This document shows positions 7,594 through 17,152 of a stretch of DNA of 64,000 bases, one piece after another. Origin of the DNA: Paenibacillus andongensis (GTDB taxonomy: Bacteria > Bacillota > Bacilli > Paenibacillales > NBRC-103111); contig NZ_CP104467.1 of NCBI RefSeq assembly GCF_025369935.1, positions 2,053,001 to 2,117,000 of the forward strand, written 5' to 3'. Made by a program: the position numbers and the translations under genes. Below the pieces are notes generated by a model that saw nothing but the letters and a program-made list of their open reading frames with translations, did not search any database and was not told the origin of the DNA. Every line of letters begins with the position of its first letter. The first letter of the stretch is position 1.

Positions 7594-8916
7594 GTGAGCG
7601 ATAAGCAACGATCAAGATTAAGCGCCACATTAATCCTAATTCTAATGAGTTCTTTTACAATTGGCTGCAGTCCACAGCTGAACACCCATACAGAAGAAGC
7701 CAGCTCGAATAAGTTGAGAATCACCTTTTGGTCTCCGTTTAGCGGGGGTGATGGACAATTTATGGCCGAATTAATTCAGCAATATAATAATGAGAATAAA
7801 GATCACGTTAAAATAGAACAGATTAATAATAATTCAGGTGATTATTACCCGAAGCTCTCAACGGCCATCGTGACAGAAGAAGCGCCTGATATCGCAATTG
7901 TACACTCAGCCAAGTATTCACAATATGCGCCAGCGGGCTTCTTGACAGATTTGAATGAACTGGCCGTCGAGGCTGGCGTTAATTGGAACGATTTTAATCC
8001 GACGATTTTGAAAAGTACGGTTGCCGAAGATAAGCATTTGGGAATTCCACTAGATACGCATCTTGAAGTCATGTACTATAACAAAACTTGGCTGAAGCAG
8101 GCTGGTCTTCTAGATGAGAAAGAAAAGCCTATCTTATCCAATGGCGAAGAAGGGTTCATTCAATTTCTGCAAAAAATCCGTGCGAGTGTACCGGAACATA
8201 TATCTCCTCTAGCTGAGCCCAATGTGCGAATTGACTCCTTCTGGTTATGGTATTCCTTCTACAATCAGATGAGTATGGATGGTGGACGATTCTATACCGA
8301 CGATGGAAAAGCGGCAGCTATTGATAATCCTTCTGCGCTGCAGTCCTTGAGATTTGTGGATTCCCTTTATACCAGTAAGCTCATACATCCTAATATTAAC
8401 GATACGGTTCAAAACTTTGCTAAAGGCAACGCAGCCATATTAATTACAGGCGTTTGGGCAACGGGTACTTTTGAAAAAGCGCCAGACTTGAATTTTGGTG
8501 TTACAAAAATACCGCAGATCTACGATCATCCAGCAGTTTGGGGCGACTCCCACACGTTTTCTCTTCCCTATCATGAGAAGCCGGATAAGCAAAAGCAAAT
8601 CGCAGCCATTAAATTTGCCAATTGGGTAGCGGCTCACGGTGCAAGCTGGGCGAAAGCCGGTCATATCCCGGCTGTTAAGAAAGCTGTAGAATCGAAAGAG
8701 TTTCAGCAGCTTAAATATCGTCCGGACTATGCCAGCTCAGCGGATGATGTGAAATATTTTCCGAATCAACCGCGACAGGGAACGATTAATGATGAACTTG
8801 TGCGTGAGTTTGAAAAGATGATGGTGGGTCAGACAACACCACAAGAGGTGCTGCATAATGCGCAAAAGATTATTAATACCAATCTTCAGATTCAGCAGAA
8901 TACAGCTCCAAAATAG
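7594..8916 (+). CDS. Second substrate-binding lipoprotein, probable sensor partner of the YesM kinase
   Basis: The protein has 440 residues from GTG 7594 (preceded by CGGGGGA, 7582-7588); the promoter at 7531-7559 rules out the longer frame. A lipoprotein signal ends in IGC. The mature part (ITFWSPFSGGDGQFMAELIQQYNNEN) is clearly homologous to the binding protein at 3253. Its 3' end overlaps the kinase gene by 59 nt, so the two are translationally coupled, and it is separated from the permeases by its own promoter. I infer that it presents ligand to the kinase rather than to the transporter; it could also be a second transport receptor. Confidence 0.82.
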   Translation: MSDKQRSRLSATLILILMSSFTIGCSPQLNTHTEEASSNKLRITFWSPFSGGDGQFMAELIQQYNNENKDHVKIEQINNNSGDYYPKLSTAIVTEEAPDIAIVHSAKYSQYAPAGFLTDLNELAVEAGVNWNDFNPTILKSTVAEDKHLGIPLDTHLEVMYYNKTWLKQAGLLDEKEKPILSNGEEGFIQFLQKIRASVPEHISPLAEPNVRIDSFWLWYSFYNQMSMDGGRFYTDDGKAAAIDNPSALQSLRFVDSLYTSKLIHPNINDTVQNFAKGNAAILITGVWATGTFEKAPDLNFGVTKIPQIYDHPAVWGDSHTFSLPYHEKPDKQKQIAAIKFANWVAAHGASWAKAGHIPAVKKAVESKEFQQLKYRPDYASSADDVKYFPNQPRQGTINDELVREFEKMMVGQTTPQEVLHNAQKIINTNLQIQQNTAPK

Positions 8917-10699
8917 GCTGCAATGGATTAAAAACCTGCCTATTGCCGTTAAGCTTATTGTTATTAGCTTTATACTTATTGCCGTTCCGCTGGGGATTGC
9001 CAGTTATTTGACTTATACAAGCTATTCAGCATCCATTCAAAAAAACACCGGCAAATATCAAATGGACGTCGTAAAGGAATTAACAGCTAATATTGATACG
9101 TATATGAATGAACTCAATTTGTTAACCTTGTTGCCTTACCAATCGCAGCAAATATTGAAATATCTGGAAGCGAGCGGGCAATCGGCTGCGAATCTTTCGT
9201 TTAATGAACGGGTGACGATCGAAGATTTCACGAAGCGTGTATTTGCTAATGGAAGAGTGGATATTTCAGGGGTAACCCTTTATCGAGTTTCTGGCGGTAC
9301 TTACTCAGCCATGTTGGAGGAGCAAGCTAATTATTCACTAAAACGTGTGGAAGATGAATCTTGGTATGAAAAAGTATCCAAGACGGGAAAAGTCGTCTAT
9401 ATCGGTACTTTCAACAAAAATGGTTCAGATACAAATAACCAAGTGTATTCCTTTGCCAGAAAAATCCGCAGCGTAGACACGGGGAAGGTTTTAGGCTATT
9501 TGGTGCTGGATGTGGCTAAGAATGTGATTCGAAACAAAATTGAAGCTATTTCTAATGATAAGAAGAATATTATGATCGTTGATAATGAGGGATCGATGAT
9601 CTATAAAAGTATGGAATATTGGATTGATTCCGATAAAATACTGCCATACAAAGGTGCGGGGACTGTTGTTTATAAGCAATCCAACGATACGGAGCTCTTA
9701 TCCTACTACACTTCACCCTTTACGGGCTGGACGATGATCGAAATGGTGCCGCTTTCCACTCTGCTTCAGGACACAGTTAATGTTAGAAACTATATCATCC
9801 TGATCGGAGCTGTTTGTTTGCTCCTTGCAGTTATCATTTTCACAATTTTGGCTCTGCGTATTACGAATCCGATTAGTGAATTGCGCAATCTCATGAAAAA
9901 AGTCGTAGTTGGAGACTTGCATGTATCGATTCCCATCAGCAGCCGTGATGAGATTGGGCAGCTCAGTCAATCTTTTAATCTCATGGTGTCAAAACTCAGT
10001 GACCTAGGTTATCGTCTCTATGAATCGGAAATCAGAGAGAAGAATGCACAAATATCTGCTTTGCAAAGCCAGATTAACCCACATTTTCTATATAATACGT
10101 TAGGTTCGATTAGCATGTACGCAGAAATACAAGGCAACCGAGAAGTGGTTAAAATGACCAATAATTTAAGCAAGCTGCTGCGTTACAGCATCAATAGTCA
10201 CAAAAGCCAAGTGCCGCTTAATTTAGAGCTAGAACATGTGAAAGGCTATATGGCTATACAGCAAATCCGTTTTGAGGATAAAATTCAGTTCCATGTAAAT
10301 ATTGAGCCGGAGCTGCTCTATTATTCCGTAATTAGGTTTATTTTACAACCGATCGTTGAGAATAGTATTGTGCACGGCATTGATAAGGGGAATGGGTATG
10401 GCAACATTATCCTTACAGGAAAGAAACAGGAAAATAATATGCTGATCACCATTCAAGATGATGGAGCAGGTATGAGTGCGGTTCAATTGCAAAATTTACT
10501 TGATAAAAAGTTCGATTTTGCCTCATCTGAGGAGGGCACAGGCGGTCATGGGTTAATGAATGTACATCGAAGAATTGCTTTGCGCTATGGCAGTCAGTAT
10601 GGCATTAAGATTGATAGCAGCCTTAAACAAGGAACAACCATATTCCTTACTTTACCGCTCATAGAAGATCATCTTGAAGGGGGTAAAAGGGATGCCTAG
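8858..10699 (+). CDS. YesM-type sensor histidine kinase
   Basis: The protein has 613 residues, starting inside the preceding gene (ATG 8858, GAGGTG upstream). A first membrane helix is at about residues 30-50, a dCache-like extracytoplasmic region follows to about 305, then a second helix and a HAMP domain (residues about 330-385). The His_kinase box is QINPHFLYNTL with H409, followed by a GHKL ATPase with N box (VENSIVHG) and G boxes (DDGAGM, GTGGHGLMN). It autophosphorylates and signals to the YesN regulator encoded next (8-nt overlap). Neighbours indicate sensing of an arabino-oligosaccharide. Confidence 0.92.
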   Translation: MRKRLLIPIFRFSRIQLQNRLQWIKNLPIAVKLIVISFILIAVPLGIASYLTYTSYSASIQKNTGKYQMDVVKELTANIDTYMNELNLLTLLPYQSQQILKYLEASGQSAANLSFNERVTIEDFTKRVFANGRVDISGVTLYRVSGGTYSAMLEEQANYSLKRVEDESWYEKVSKTGKVVYIGTFNKNGSDTNNQVYSFARKIRSVDTGKVLGYLVLDVAKNVIRNKIEAISNDKKNIMIVDNEGSMIYKSMEYWIDSDKILPYKGAGTVVYKQSNDTELLSYYTSPFTGWTMIEMVPLSTLLQDTVNVRNYIILIGAVCLLLAVIIFTILALRITNPISELRNLMKKVVVGDLHVSIPISSRDEIGQLSQSFNLMVSKLSDLGYRLYESEIREKNAQISALQSQINPHFLYNTLGSISMYAEIQGNREVVKMTNNLSKLLRYSINSHKSQVPLNLELEHVKGYMAIQQIRFEDKIQFHVNIEPELLYYSVIRFILQPIVENSIVHGIDKGNGYGNIILTGKKQENNMLITIQDDGAGMSAVQLQNLLDKKFDFASSEEGTGGHGLMNVHRRIALRYGSQYGIKIDSSLKQGTTIFLTLPLIEDHLEGGKRDA

Positions 10700-12290
10700 T
10701 ATCCTAATCGTAGATGACGAAACGATTTTTCGTAAAGGCATTCGGCTCATGATTGCAGAGATGAAGTCTGAATGGATCGTTATTGAGGAAGCCATGGATG
10801 GCGTGGAAGCCATAGAAAAAATAGAGGAAATGCAGCCCGATTTGATTATTACAGACATCAAAATGCCACGGATGGACGGTATCCAGCTGCAATATATTGT
10901 AAAGGAACGATATCCGCAAATTTCTTGTGTTGTAATGAGTGGATATAACGATTTCCAATACGCTCGTGAATCCCTAAGATTAGGGGCAAAAGACTACTTA
11001 ATGAAACCGTTCGAAAGAGAAGAGCTATATGATTTGCTTGGCAAGCTGCAGGAGGAATGGGCGCTAGTAAAGCAACAAAATAAAGATATTACCAAAGATA
11101 GACAAGTGCAGAATCAAATGCGTTCCCATGTATTAGCTGGTCTGCTAACGGGGAGCATTCATCATGCGGAGACAGAACTGCTTGAGAATGTAGGCATTCT
11201 ATTTCCACATCCTAATATTAGCTGTTTGGTTGCTAAGCTTGACAGAGATTCCATAACGGATGAAAGATATTACCAATTGAATCCATCTTTGTTTTCCGTC
11301 TACTTGCAGCAATTTATTCAGGAGAGCATCGACAAATCCTTAGTCGGGCATGTCTTTATTTTACACGATAACGAGGTTGTCGCTTTAATCAATCATGAGG
11401 AAGGGGAATCCTCGTATTCAGAAATAGAGCAATTGACGAACCGAATCCGCAAGGAAATCCGCGGGCAATCCAATTTTACAATCACATTTGGACTAGGCAG
11501 TCCTGCCAAGGACTTGGAATCGATTTCTAAATCCTACAAGGAAGCGGGATTAGCTTTATTGTACCGATTGGTAATTGGCGGTGACCGCTTGTTTTCTAGC
11601 GAGACCGTAGCCGAAATGAAAATGGAGAAGTTCGAATGGCATTCCTCCGATTGGAACCTACTTAATCAATTTGTCCAAGAAGGCGATTTGGCTAATGTCC
11701 AATACCAAGCAAGTCAATTCGTAACCAAGCTTTGTGGGCAATGGCATGACCCAGAAATCATTCAACAGCAAATATGCAAAATGCTGCTGCATTTCTACGA
11801 ACAGGCTGTCAACTTGGCTGTAGTTAAACAGTGGCTGCAGGCAACCGATGTGAAGCAGGTGTTGATGGATATTTACTCCATTTCATCCAGTAAAGAATTG
11901 ATCGAACGCTGCCAGAAGCTGTTAGGTGATTTAAGTGTTTGCATGGCGAATCGTAAGAAAAAGTTTGTCACCAGTCCAGTTGAATTGGTTGTGCGATATG
12001 TTGAAGAACACTATGCAGAATCGATCACCCTAAACATGATGGCCGAAATCGTTTATCTAAGTCCGTCCTATTTAAGCAGCTTGTTTAAAAGCAAGCAAGG
12101 TCAATCTTTCATCGATTTTCTTACGGAAAAGCGAATTGAAAAAGCGAAAACGATGCTGCGCTACTCGGATGAGAAAATTCAAGTGATCTCGGATTCTACG
12201 GGCTTTGCGAATATTCGGCATTTCAATCGCGTATTTAAAACGCTTACGAATCGAACCCCTACCGAATATCGTGAGGGTAAGAATACCTGA
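10692..12290 (+). CDS. YesN-type response regulator with AraC output domain
   Basis: The protein has 532 residues from ATG 10692 (GGGGGT upstream), overlapping the kinase stop by 8 nt. The receiver domain has phospho-acceptor D55 (ITDIKMPRMDG), acidic D8/D9 and a conserved KP loop (LMKPFE). A middle region of about 280 residues has no clear enzymatic motif. The last ~100 residues carry two AraC helix-turn-helix motifs (VYLSPSYLSSLFKSKQGQSF; ISDSTGFANIRHFNRVFK). It is expected to activate the transporter promoters, possibly through the AATATGTCCA sites at 3136 and 7502. Confidence 0.92.
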   Translation: MPSILIVDDETIFRKGIRLMIAEMKSEWIVIEEAMDGVEAIEKIEEMQPDLIITDIKMPRMDGIQLQYIVKERYPQISCVVMSGYNDFQYARESLRLGAKDYLMKPFEREELYDLLGKLQEEWALVKQQNKDITKDRQVQNQMRSHVLAGLLTGSIHHAETELLENVGILFPHPNISCLVAKLDRDSITDERYYQLNPSLFSVYLQQFIQESIDKSLVGHVFILHDNEVVALINHEEGESSYSEIEQLTNRIRKEIRGQSNFTITFGLGSPAKDLESISKSYKEAGLALLYRLVIGGDRLFSSETVAEMKMEKFEWHSSDWNLLNQFVQEGDLANVQYQASQFVTKLCGQWHDPEIIQQQICKMLLHFYEQAVNLAVVKQWLQATDVKQVLMDIYSISSSKELIERCQKLLGDLSVCMANRKKKFVTSPVELVVRYVEEHYAESITLNMMAEIVYLSPSYLSSLFKSKQGQSFIDFLTEKRIEKAKTMLRYSDEKIQVISDSTGFANIRHFNRVFKTLTNRTPTEYREGKNT

Positions 12291-12314
12291 GCACTCTACA
12301 GACCAATCCCACTA

Positions 12315-12342
12315 TTGACTAAGTAGGTCGATTTGCTATAAT
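12315..12342 (+). promoter_or_regulatory. SigA promoter of the GntR/LacI-type regulator
   Basis: TTGACT (12315-12320), 16 bp, TATAAT (12337-12342). The -10 is within a short direct repeat (TGCTATAA twice). Confidence 0.65.
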
Positions 12343-12378
12343 TGCTATAAGAGAATTTAGCAAATGGGGCATAGAACA

Positions 12379-13566
12379 ATGAATAATGAGAGACAACCAT
12401 TATATATAGTGATTCAGGAGCATTTTAAGAAATTGATTACAACTGGGCAGCTGGCAGTTGATGACAAAATTCCAACAGAGAAAGAATTGATGGAAGAGTT
12501 TCAGGTTAGCCGAATCACGGTTGCTAATGCCCTCACTCAGCTGGCCAAGGATGGTTGGATTTACAGAATACCTGGAAGGGGAAGCTTCGTCCAAGGTAAG
12601 TCTGTAACTCAACCAGCTGCACAATATCAAGATCATCCTGAGGTGCGTGAGCTTCAATCTAATGTTGCTTCCGGGGAAAGCTACCAATCGCTTTCAACGA
12701 ACCGCCGCCGAATGATCGGCTTCTTGATTCCGTCGTTAGAGGATTACTTTGCACTAAGACTGATTCAAGGCATTAATTCTATATTGGACGAGAGCGGTTA
12801 TTATTTAGCTATTGTACTCACGAAAGATAACAAGGATAGAGAAAAAGAAGCGATTCAGGAGCTCATCCATAAAGGCGCAGAAGGCTTGATTATTTTTCCT
12901 ATTGATGCCGAAACATATAATGAAGAAATTCTCGCATTGAAGATAAGGAATTACCCGTTTGTATTGATTGATCGTAATTTACCTGGCGTAGAAACGCATG
13001 TGGTAAGCTCAGATAATTTTCTGGGTACCCAATTAGCGGTCTCTCACCTTTGGGATTTGGGTCATCGAGATATCGCCATCGTTACGGATTCTCCGCTTTC
13101 AACAACTACAGTTGAAGGGCGGATTGCAGGTTATATGGAGGCTTTAAAGCAGAAAAATGCGTTGATCAATCCAACATTCATTTTAACTGAATTCAGAATT
13201 GATTATAAAAAAGGCGTCGATGATCAGCATCCTTTGTATAGATATATCCGTAATAAATTGGCCACGGCATATATAACATTAAATGCTAAGCTGGGTCTTC
13301 ATATTGCTGCCATTGCAAAGCGATTGGAGCTTAGTGTTCCTGATGAGCTTTCTATTCTCACCTTTGATGACCCATTCTCGGGGGAAGGTGAAACAAGAGC
13401 TTTTACACATGTTGCTCAATCCGAGGCAGAGATAGGCAGACAAGCGGCTGAAGTATTGATTGGCTTGTTGGATAGTGATGGTGAAAGTGATGGTAAATAT
13501 CACAAGATTATCCTGCAGCCGAAGTTAGTTGTAGGTCAATCGACAGGACCGTTATTAAAACGATAA
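12379..13566 (+). CDS. AraR-like regulator: GntR DNA-binding domain plus LacI-type ligand domain
   Basis: The protein has 395 residues; ATG 12379 is preferred because GGGG lies 8 nt upstream. Residues 1-75 are a GntR winged helix (LYIVIQEHFKKLI...IPTEKELMEEFQVSRITVANALTQLAKDG). After a linker, residues about 110-390 form a periplasmic-binding-protein-like sugar-sensing domain (IGFLIPSLEDYF; GLIIFPID; VLIDRNLPG). This fusion is the AraR architecture that represses arabinose genes until arabinose binds. It is slightly longer than B. subtilis AraR (about 362 residues). Position at the end of the GH43/transporter locus supports that role; the operator was not identified. Confidence 0.85.
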   Translation: MNNERQPLYIVIQEHFKKLITTGQLAVDDKIPTEKELMEEFQVSRITVANALTQLAKDGWIYRIPGRGSFVQGKSVTQPAAQYQDHPEVRELQSNVASGESYQSLSTNRRRMIGFLIPSLEDYFALRLIQGINSILDESGYYLAIVLTKDNKDREKEAIQELIHKGAEGLIIFPIDAETYNEEILALKIRNYPFVLIDRNLPGVETHVVSSDNFLGTQLAVSHLWDLGHRDIAIVTDSPLSTTTVEGRIAGYMEALKQKNALINPTFILTEFRIDYKKGVDDQHPLYRYIRNKLATAYITLNAKLGLHIAAIAKRLELSVPDELSILTFDDPFSGEGETRAFTHVAQSEAEIGRQAAEVLIGLLDSDGESDGKYHKIILQPKLVVGQSTGPLLKR

Positions 13567-13581
13567 TCATATTAATGACAT

Positions 13582-13632
13582 AAAGCGAACTCTTTTTAGA
13601 CCGGAAAGGTCATAGAGAGGCGCTTTTTTTAA
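13582..13632 (+). terminator. Terminator after the AraR-like gene
   Basis: AGCGAACTC pairs imperfectly with GAGAGGCGCT, with an internal GACC/GGTC stem, followed by a run of eight T. Confidence 0.7.
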
Positions 13633-13736
13633 ATTGAGTTATACGATATATATGATATATGAATAAAGACGGATACCTTGCGAATTATTGAACGGAATCT
13701 GGACATATGGTATGCTGACGCTAGTCCAGAGCAAAC

Positions 13737-14969
13737 ATGTCCAAGATGAATAAGTCGGTATTCGATAACATCAAGGTAGATGGTAAAGTTTACGGTTTGT
13801 ATCGGGCGCGTGACCTAACGACATACGGCATTATTTTCCGCAGTGACTGGTTAAAGAATGTAGGTCTCAGCGCACCCAAGACGATGGACGAGCTTTATGA
13901 AGTGTTGAAAGCCTTTACTCTTAACGATCCGGATAAGAACGGCAAGCAGGACACAGTAGGCTTAACCGATGAGAAAACCATGGAAGGCTTTCTTACGGTA
14001 GCTTCCTATATGGGGGCTCCGAACGGCTGGGAAGTCAAAGAGGGCAAGCTAAGCCCCGATTTCATGTCGCCTGAATACTTGGAAGCGATGAAGTTTTACA
14101 GGAAGCTGTATGAAGAGAAGCTGATCAAGCAGGATTTCCCAGTACTTAACAACCAGCAGAAGAAGGATGACATGAACCAAGGCAAAGCTGGCGTCGTGAT
14201 ATCCAACATGCTTGATTCTACCGGCTATCAATCAACACTTGCGAAGACGTTCCCGGGAGCTGATGTGGATGTGGTTAGCCGTATCCAAGGGCCGAAGGGA
14301 GAGCGAACACCAGCTGGACAAGGCTATAACGGTGTGTATATGTTTCCGAAAGCAAGTGTAAAAACAGAAGCTGAATTGAAACAGATCCTTTCTTTTTTCG
14401 ACAAGCTGTCCGATCCGTCGATGCTCGATCTACTAGGCTGGGGTATGGAGGGCAGGCATTATCAAATACAAGATGGAAAACCAATATTCTTGGATCAAAA
14501 GCTGTATAACACGGAAATTGGCTCCAGTTATCTCCAATTGCAGGTGTCCAATTATTCAGCGAAAACCAAAGGGAAAGAAACGCCATTAATAGACAAGTTT
14601 AACAACATGTTTAAGGAGAACGAGTCCATAGCTGTGCAAAACCCAACCCATTCTTTGGTATCCAACACGATAATGACAAAAGGCGACGAGTTAAAGCAGA
14701 TCATTGTCGATGCGCGAACAAAATTCGTTGTGGGGAAGCTGGATGAAGCCGGTTGGCAGAAGGCCATAGAGCAGTGGCGCAAGGCTGGTGGCGATAAGGT
14801 AATTGAAGAGTTTAGTGAGCAGTATGCAAAGAAAGTAAACAAACAACATATGAATGAAAAAAAGAAAACCGGTACTCAGTCAATCACAGAGTTACCGGTT
14901 TTTTGCTGGAAATCGTTTTGTACTATCACAAACCTCCGCAGCCACTCTTCTCTTTATGGTATTACATAA
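13737..14969 (+). pseudogene. 5'-truncated LipO-type substrate-binding protein gene
   Basis: The frame encodes the middle and C-terminal part of a large extracellular binding protein (VDGKVYGLYRARDLTTYGIIFRSDWL; DPDKNGKQDTVGLT; LLGWGMEGRHY), of the kind that is usually about 530-560 residues. Signal peptide, lipobox and the first ~130 residues are absent, and the frame is closed by TAG at 13722, so no N-terminus exists upstream. Homology ends near codon 370 (14850); the frame then reads through its own terminator hairpin (14867-14904) into unrelated sequence, implying loss of the original stop by frameshift. No neighbouring permease. Non-functional remnant. Confidence 0.82.
14867..14904 (+). 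terminator. Terminator hairpin of the truncated binding-protein gene
   Basis: AACCGGTACTC pairs with GAGTTACCGGTT (one bulge) and is followed by TTTT. It marks where the original gene ended. Confidence 0.7.
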
Positions 14970-15162
14970 AAAGGGTGTAGCAATTTTACCTATTCCTAAG
15001 CTTGAATGCTTATCTTCCATGGGATTTAAAATTATTCATCTCATGGATCCAACGCCAACCCGTGAGCTCAAGCTTATATTTCAAAAGCAGCAATTCAGCA
15101 ATCCTTCGGTTCAAACCTTTATCGATTATTTTCTGGAATTTACGAATACGTTTAGAGAGTGA
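14917..15162 (+). pseudogene. 3' fragment of a LysR-type regulator gene
   Basis: From about 14932 the frame reads TSAATLLFMVLHKKGVAILP, then MDPTPTRELKLIFQKQQFSNPSVQTF and stops at 15162. This matches the C-terminal ~75 residues of the intact LysR protein at 33344 (TSAEIILFMVLHKMGVAILP; VDPTPVREIKLIFKKHHYNNPSVQTC). The DNA-binding domain and most of the effector domain are missing. It is a third, dead member of the LysR family found in the stress region and directly abuts the dead binding-protein gene. Confidence 0.85.
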
Positions 15163-15202
15163 ACTTTCTGCAAGGCAGTTACAGAACTTGCTCTGGAACA
15201 CC

Positions 15203-15258
15203 AAAAAAGACACCGTGCATCACAAGAGTCTACACGCTTGTGATGCACGGTGTCTTTA
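15203..15258 (-). terminator. Strong terminator of the alpha/beta hydrolase gene
   Basis: A perfect 18-bp stem (15209-15226 with 15237-15254, 10-nt loop) is followed on the minus strand by a T-run (A-run 15203-15208 on the plus strand). Confidence 0.9.
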
Positions 15259-15265
15259 CATTAAT

Positions 15266-16102
15266 TTAGTTTTTAAGGAAGTTAATCAAAGCGGTATTGA
15301 ATTGTTCAGGGTGAGTCGCGTTCAAGCCATGCGGTCCACCTTCAATTACGACGAGTTGACTGCCTGCAACAGCTTCGTTGGAAAGTTGACCGCTTACTTC
15401 AAGCGACACAATCGCATCGGAATCGCCATGGATAACAAGCAATGGAATATCAAATTTCGCCAAATCGCCACGGAAATCCGTCCGACCAAAGGCATCAACG
15501 CAATCCAGCGTCCCCTTTGGCGAAGCGTAAGTAGCAATATCAAGGTTGTAAACACGGAAAGACTCGCTGACCAGGTCGGTTCTATCCCCTGCTTTAAAGA
15601 AATTGTGAGTGAAGCCGTCAAGGAAGGCGATGCGGTCTTTTTTCAAACCGTCTTGGAAGCCCTGAATGGTGCCTTCATCCAGACCACCTTCCGGGTGCTC
15701 ATCGGATTTGTAGAAGAACGGCGGAACTGCAGCAGCCAACACGGCTTTTTTGACACGGCTTGTTCCGTATGTGCCAACGTAACGGGCAACCTCTCCGCCA
15801 CCCATCGAAAATCCGACCAGTGTCACGTCCTTAAGGTCCAGATATTCAATCAGCTTATGGAGATCCGTCGCAAACGTATCATAGTTGTAACCGTTCCACG
15901 GTTGGGAGGACTGTCCGAATCCACGGCGGTCATATGTAATTACGCGGTAACCTGCATCGATGAGCGCTGGAACTTGGCTCTCCCACGAGCGCCCGCTCAG
16001 CGGCCAGCCATGGATCAAAACGACAGGTTTGCCTACGCCAAGATCCTCAAAATATAATTCAATGGGTTGTTCGTTTTCTGTTCCGACTGTTAATTTAGGC
16101 AT
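15266..16102 (-). CDS. Alpha/beta hydrolase, cofactor-free haloperoxidase family
   Basis: The protein has 278 residues, starting at 16102 with AAAGGAAGT upstream. It is a complete alpha/beta hydrolase: oxyanion region HGWPLSG (31-37), nucleophile elbow GFSMGG with S99, acid D229 (HGDSDAIV) and H258 (GGPHGLN). Length and motifs match non-haem chloroperoxidase/esterase proteins, which hydrolyse esters and can make peracids. Cytoplasmic, no signal peptide. It is transcribed with or next to the isochorismatase-like gene; such pairs with XapX and amidohydrolase genes recur in bacteria, but the shared pathway is not known to me. Confidence 0.88.
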   Translation of the reverse strand: MPKLTVGTENEQPIELYFEDLGVGKPVVLIHGWPLSGRSWESQVPALIDAGYRVITYDRRGFGQSSQPWNGYNYDTFATDLHKLIEYLDLKDVTLVGFSMGGGEVARYVGTYGTSRVKKAVLAAAVPPFFYKSDEHPEGGLDEGTIQGFQDGLKKDRIAFLDGFTHNFFKAGDRTDLVSESFRVYNLDIATYASPKGTLDCVDAFGRTDFRGDLAKFDIPLLVIHGDSDAIVSLEVSGQLSNEAVAGSQLVVIEGGPHGLNATHPEQFNTALINFLKN

Positions 16103-16183
16103 GTTTCATACTTCCTTTCGAATTGGTGTTCCACAAACGGAGAGAGTGAAAATTAATTGACTGTCTTTTTTGGGATAAATCGC

Positions 16184-16822
16184 TTATCCTCCGTGGCCGC
16201 CAAACATCGTTTGCGCATAAACAATACCCGCACCGTAGGCGCCACTGTGTTGCATAGCAATCTCCAGAACGGCATCATACGTTTCTTGACGCGCCCAATC
16301 GCGCTGATACTCAAGAAGAACAGACAGCCAAGTCACGGGAATGGCTCCTGCTTGAATCATGCGTTGAACGGACATGTCATGCGCTTCTGTCGTCGTCCCG
16401 CCTGAAGCATCCGTTACGATGTATACTTCATATCCATCTTTGATGGCTGAAACTACAGGGAAAGCAAGACAAACTTCTGTCCACAGAGCTGCCATAATCA
16501 GCTTCTTGCGACCTGTTTTCTTCACTGCTTCCACGAAGTTTTCGTCTTCCCAGGAGTTCATTGTTGTTCGGTCAATCGGTTTTTGATCAGGAAATACAGC
16601 TTGAATATGCGGATGAATAGGGCCAGAAAACGATTCGGCAGCAACCGTTGTAAGAATAATAGGTGCATTGAAAACTTTAGCTGCTTTAGCAAGTCCAACC
16701 GTATTGTTAATGATCGTTTGGCGATCGGCGCTTTGTACGCCAAAAAGCATTTGGGGCTGATGGTCTACTAGAATAATAGCGGAGTTGTCAGCTGTAAGTA
16801 GATCGGTCTTTCCGTTAAACAT
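16184..16822 (-). CDS. Isochorismatase-like hydrolase, YcaC type
   Basis: The protein has 212 residues. It carries the cysteine-hydrolase triad of the family: D20 (ILVDHQ), K106 or K107 (GRKKLIM) and C118 (LWTEVCL), as well as the TTMNSWED segment of YcaC-like proteins. YcaC members are oligomeric hydrolases of unknown physiological substrate. It is cytoplasmic and lies 81 bp upstream of the alpha/beta hydrolase on the same strand, so the two may be co-transcribed. CTATATATGAT in its upstream region (about 16841-16851) resembles half of the OxyR-like boxes described at 16998. Confidence 0.85.
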   Translation of the reverse strand: MFNGKTDLLTADNSAIILVDHQPQMLFGVQSADRQTIINNTVGLAKAAKVFNAPIILTTVAAESFSGPIHPHIQAVFPDQKPIDRTTMNSWEDENFVEAVKKTGRKKLIMAALWTEVCLAFPVVSAIKDGYEVYIVTDASGGTTTEAHDMSVQRMIQAGAIPVTWLSVLLEYQRDWARQETYDAVLEIAMQHSGAYGAGIVYAQTMFGGHGG

Positions 16823-17152
16823 ACAAAAATCCCTACTTTCTATATATGATTACAACAGATCCACAAATTTGAAAACCTGCTGCATGTAATTAGTCTATTG
16901 AAATGCAAACAGACGAACAATCTTCATTTTTCTATAATACCCATAGACAAAAACTATATACTTTAAAAATATTATTAAAATAATATATAAGTGATTCCTA
17001 TGGCTGGTATAGAGAAAGCCTTATTGATAGAAAGAATCCTGACTTATAGACTTATATAGAAGGTAAACGATTGAACAATCAGTCGAATGGAGTATATGGG
17101 TAAATACTTGTAGGAACATCATCATTGACCAAATTGAAGGAGGAAAACTAGT
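16823..17152. other. AT-rich divergent intergenic region
   Basis: About 330 bp between the minus-strand hydrolase genes and the XapX gene. It is AT-rich, contains no ORF with coding character, and holds the OxyR-like box at 16998-17012 with more ATAG/TATAG words downstream (around 17028 and 17045-17060). Promoters for both directions must lie here, but none has a clear -35. Confidence 0.6.
16998..17012 (+). promoter_or_regulatory. OxyR/LysR-type box upstream of the XapX-amidohydrolase genes
   Basis: CTAT-N7-ATAG (CTATGGCTGGTATAG), followed at the same distance as in the dps site by a CTTAT element. The spacing equals the inner half of the classical OxyR pattern. Confidence 0.5.
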
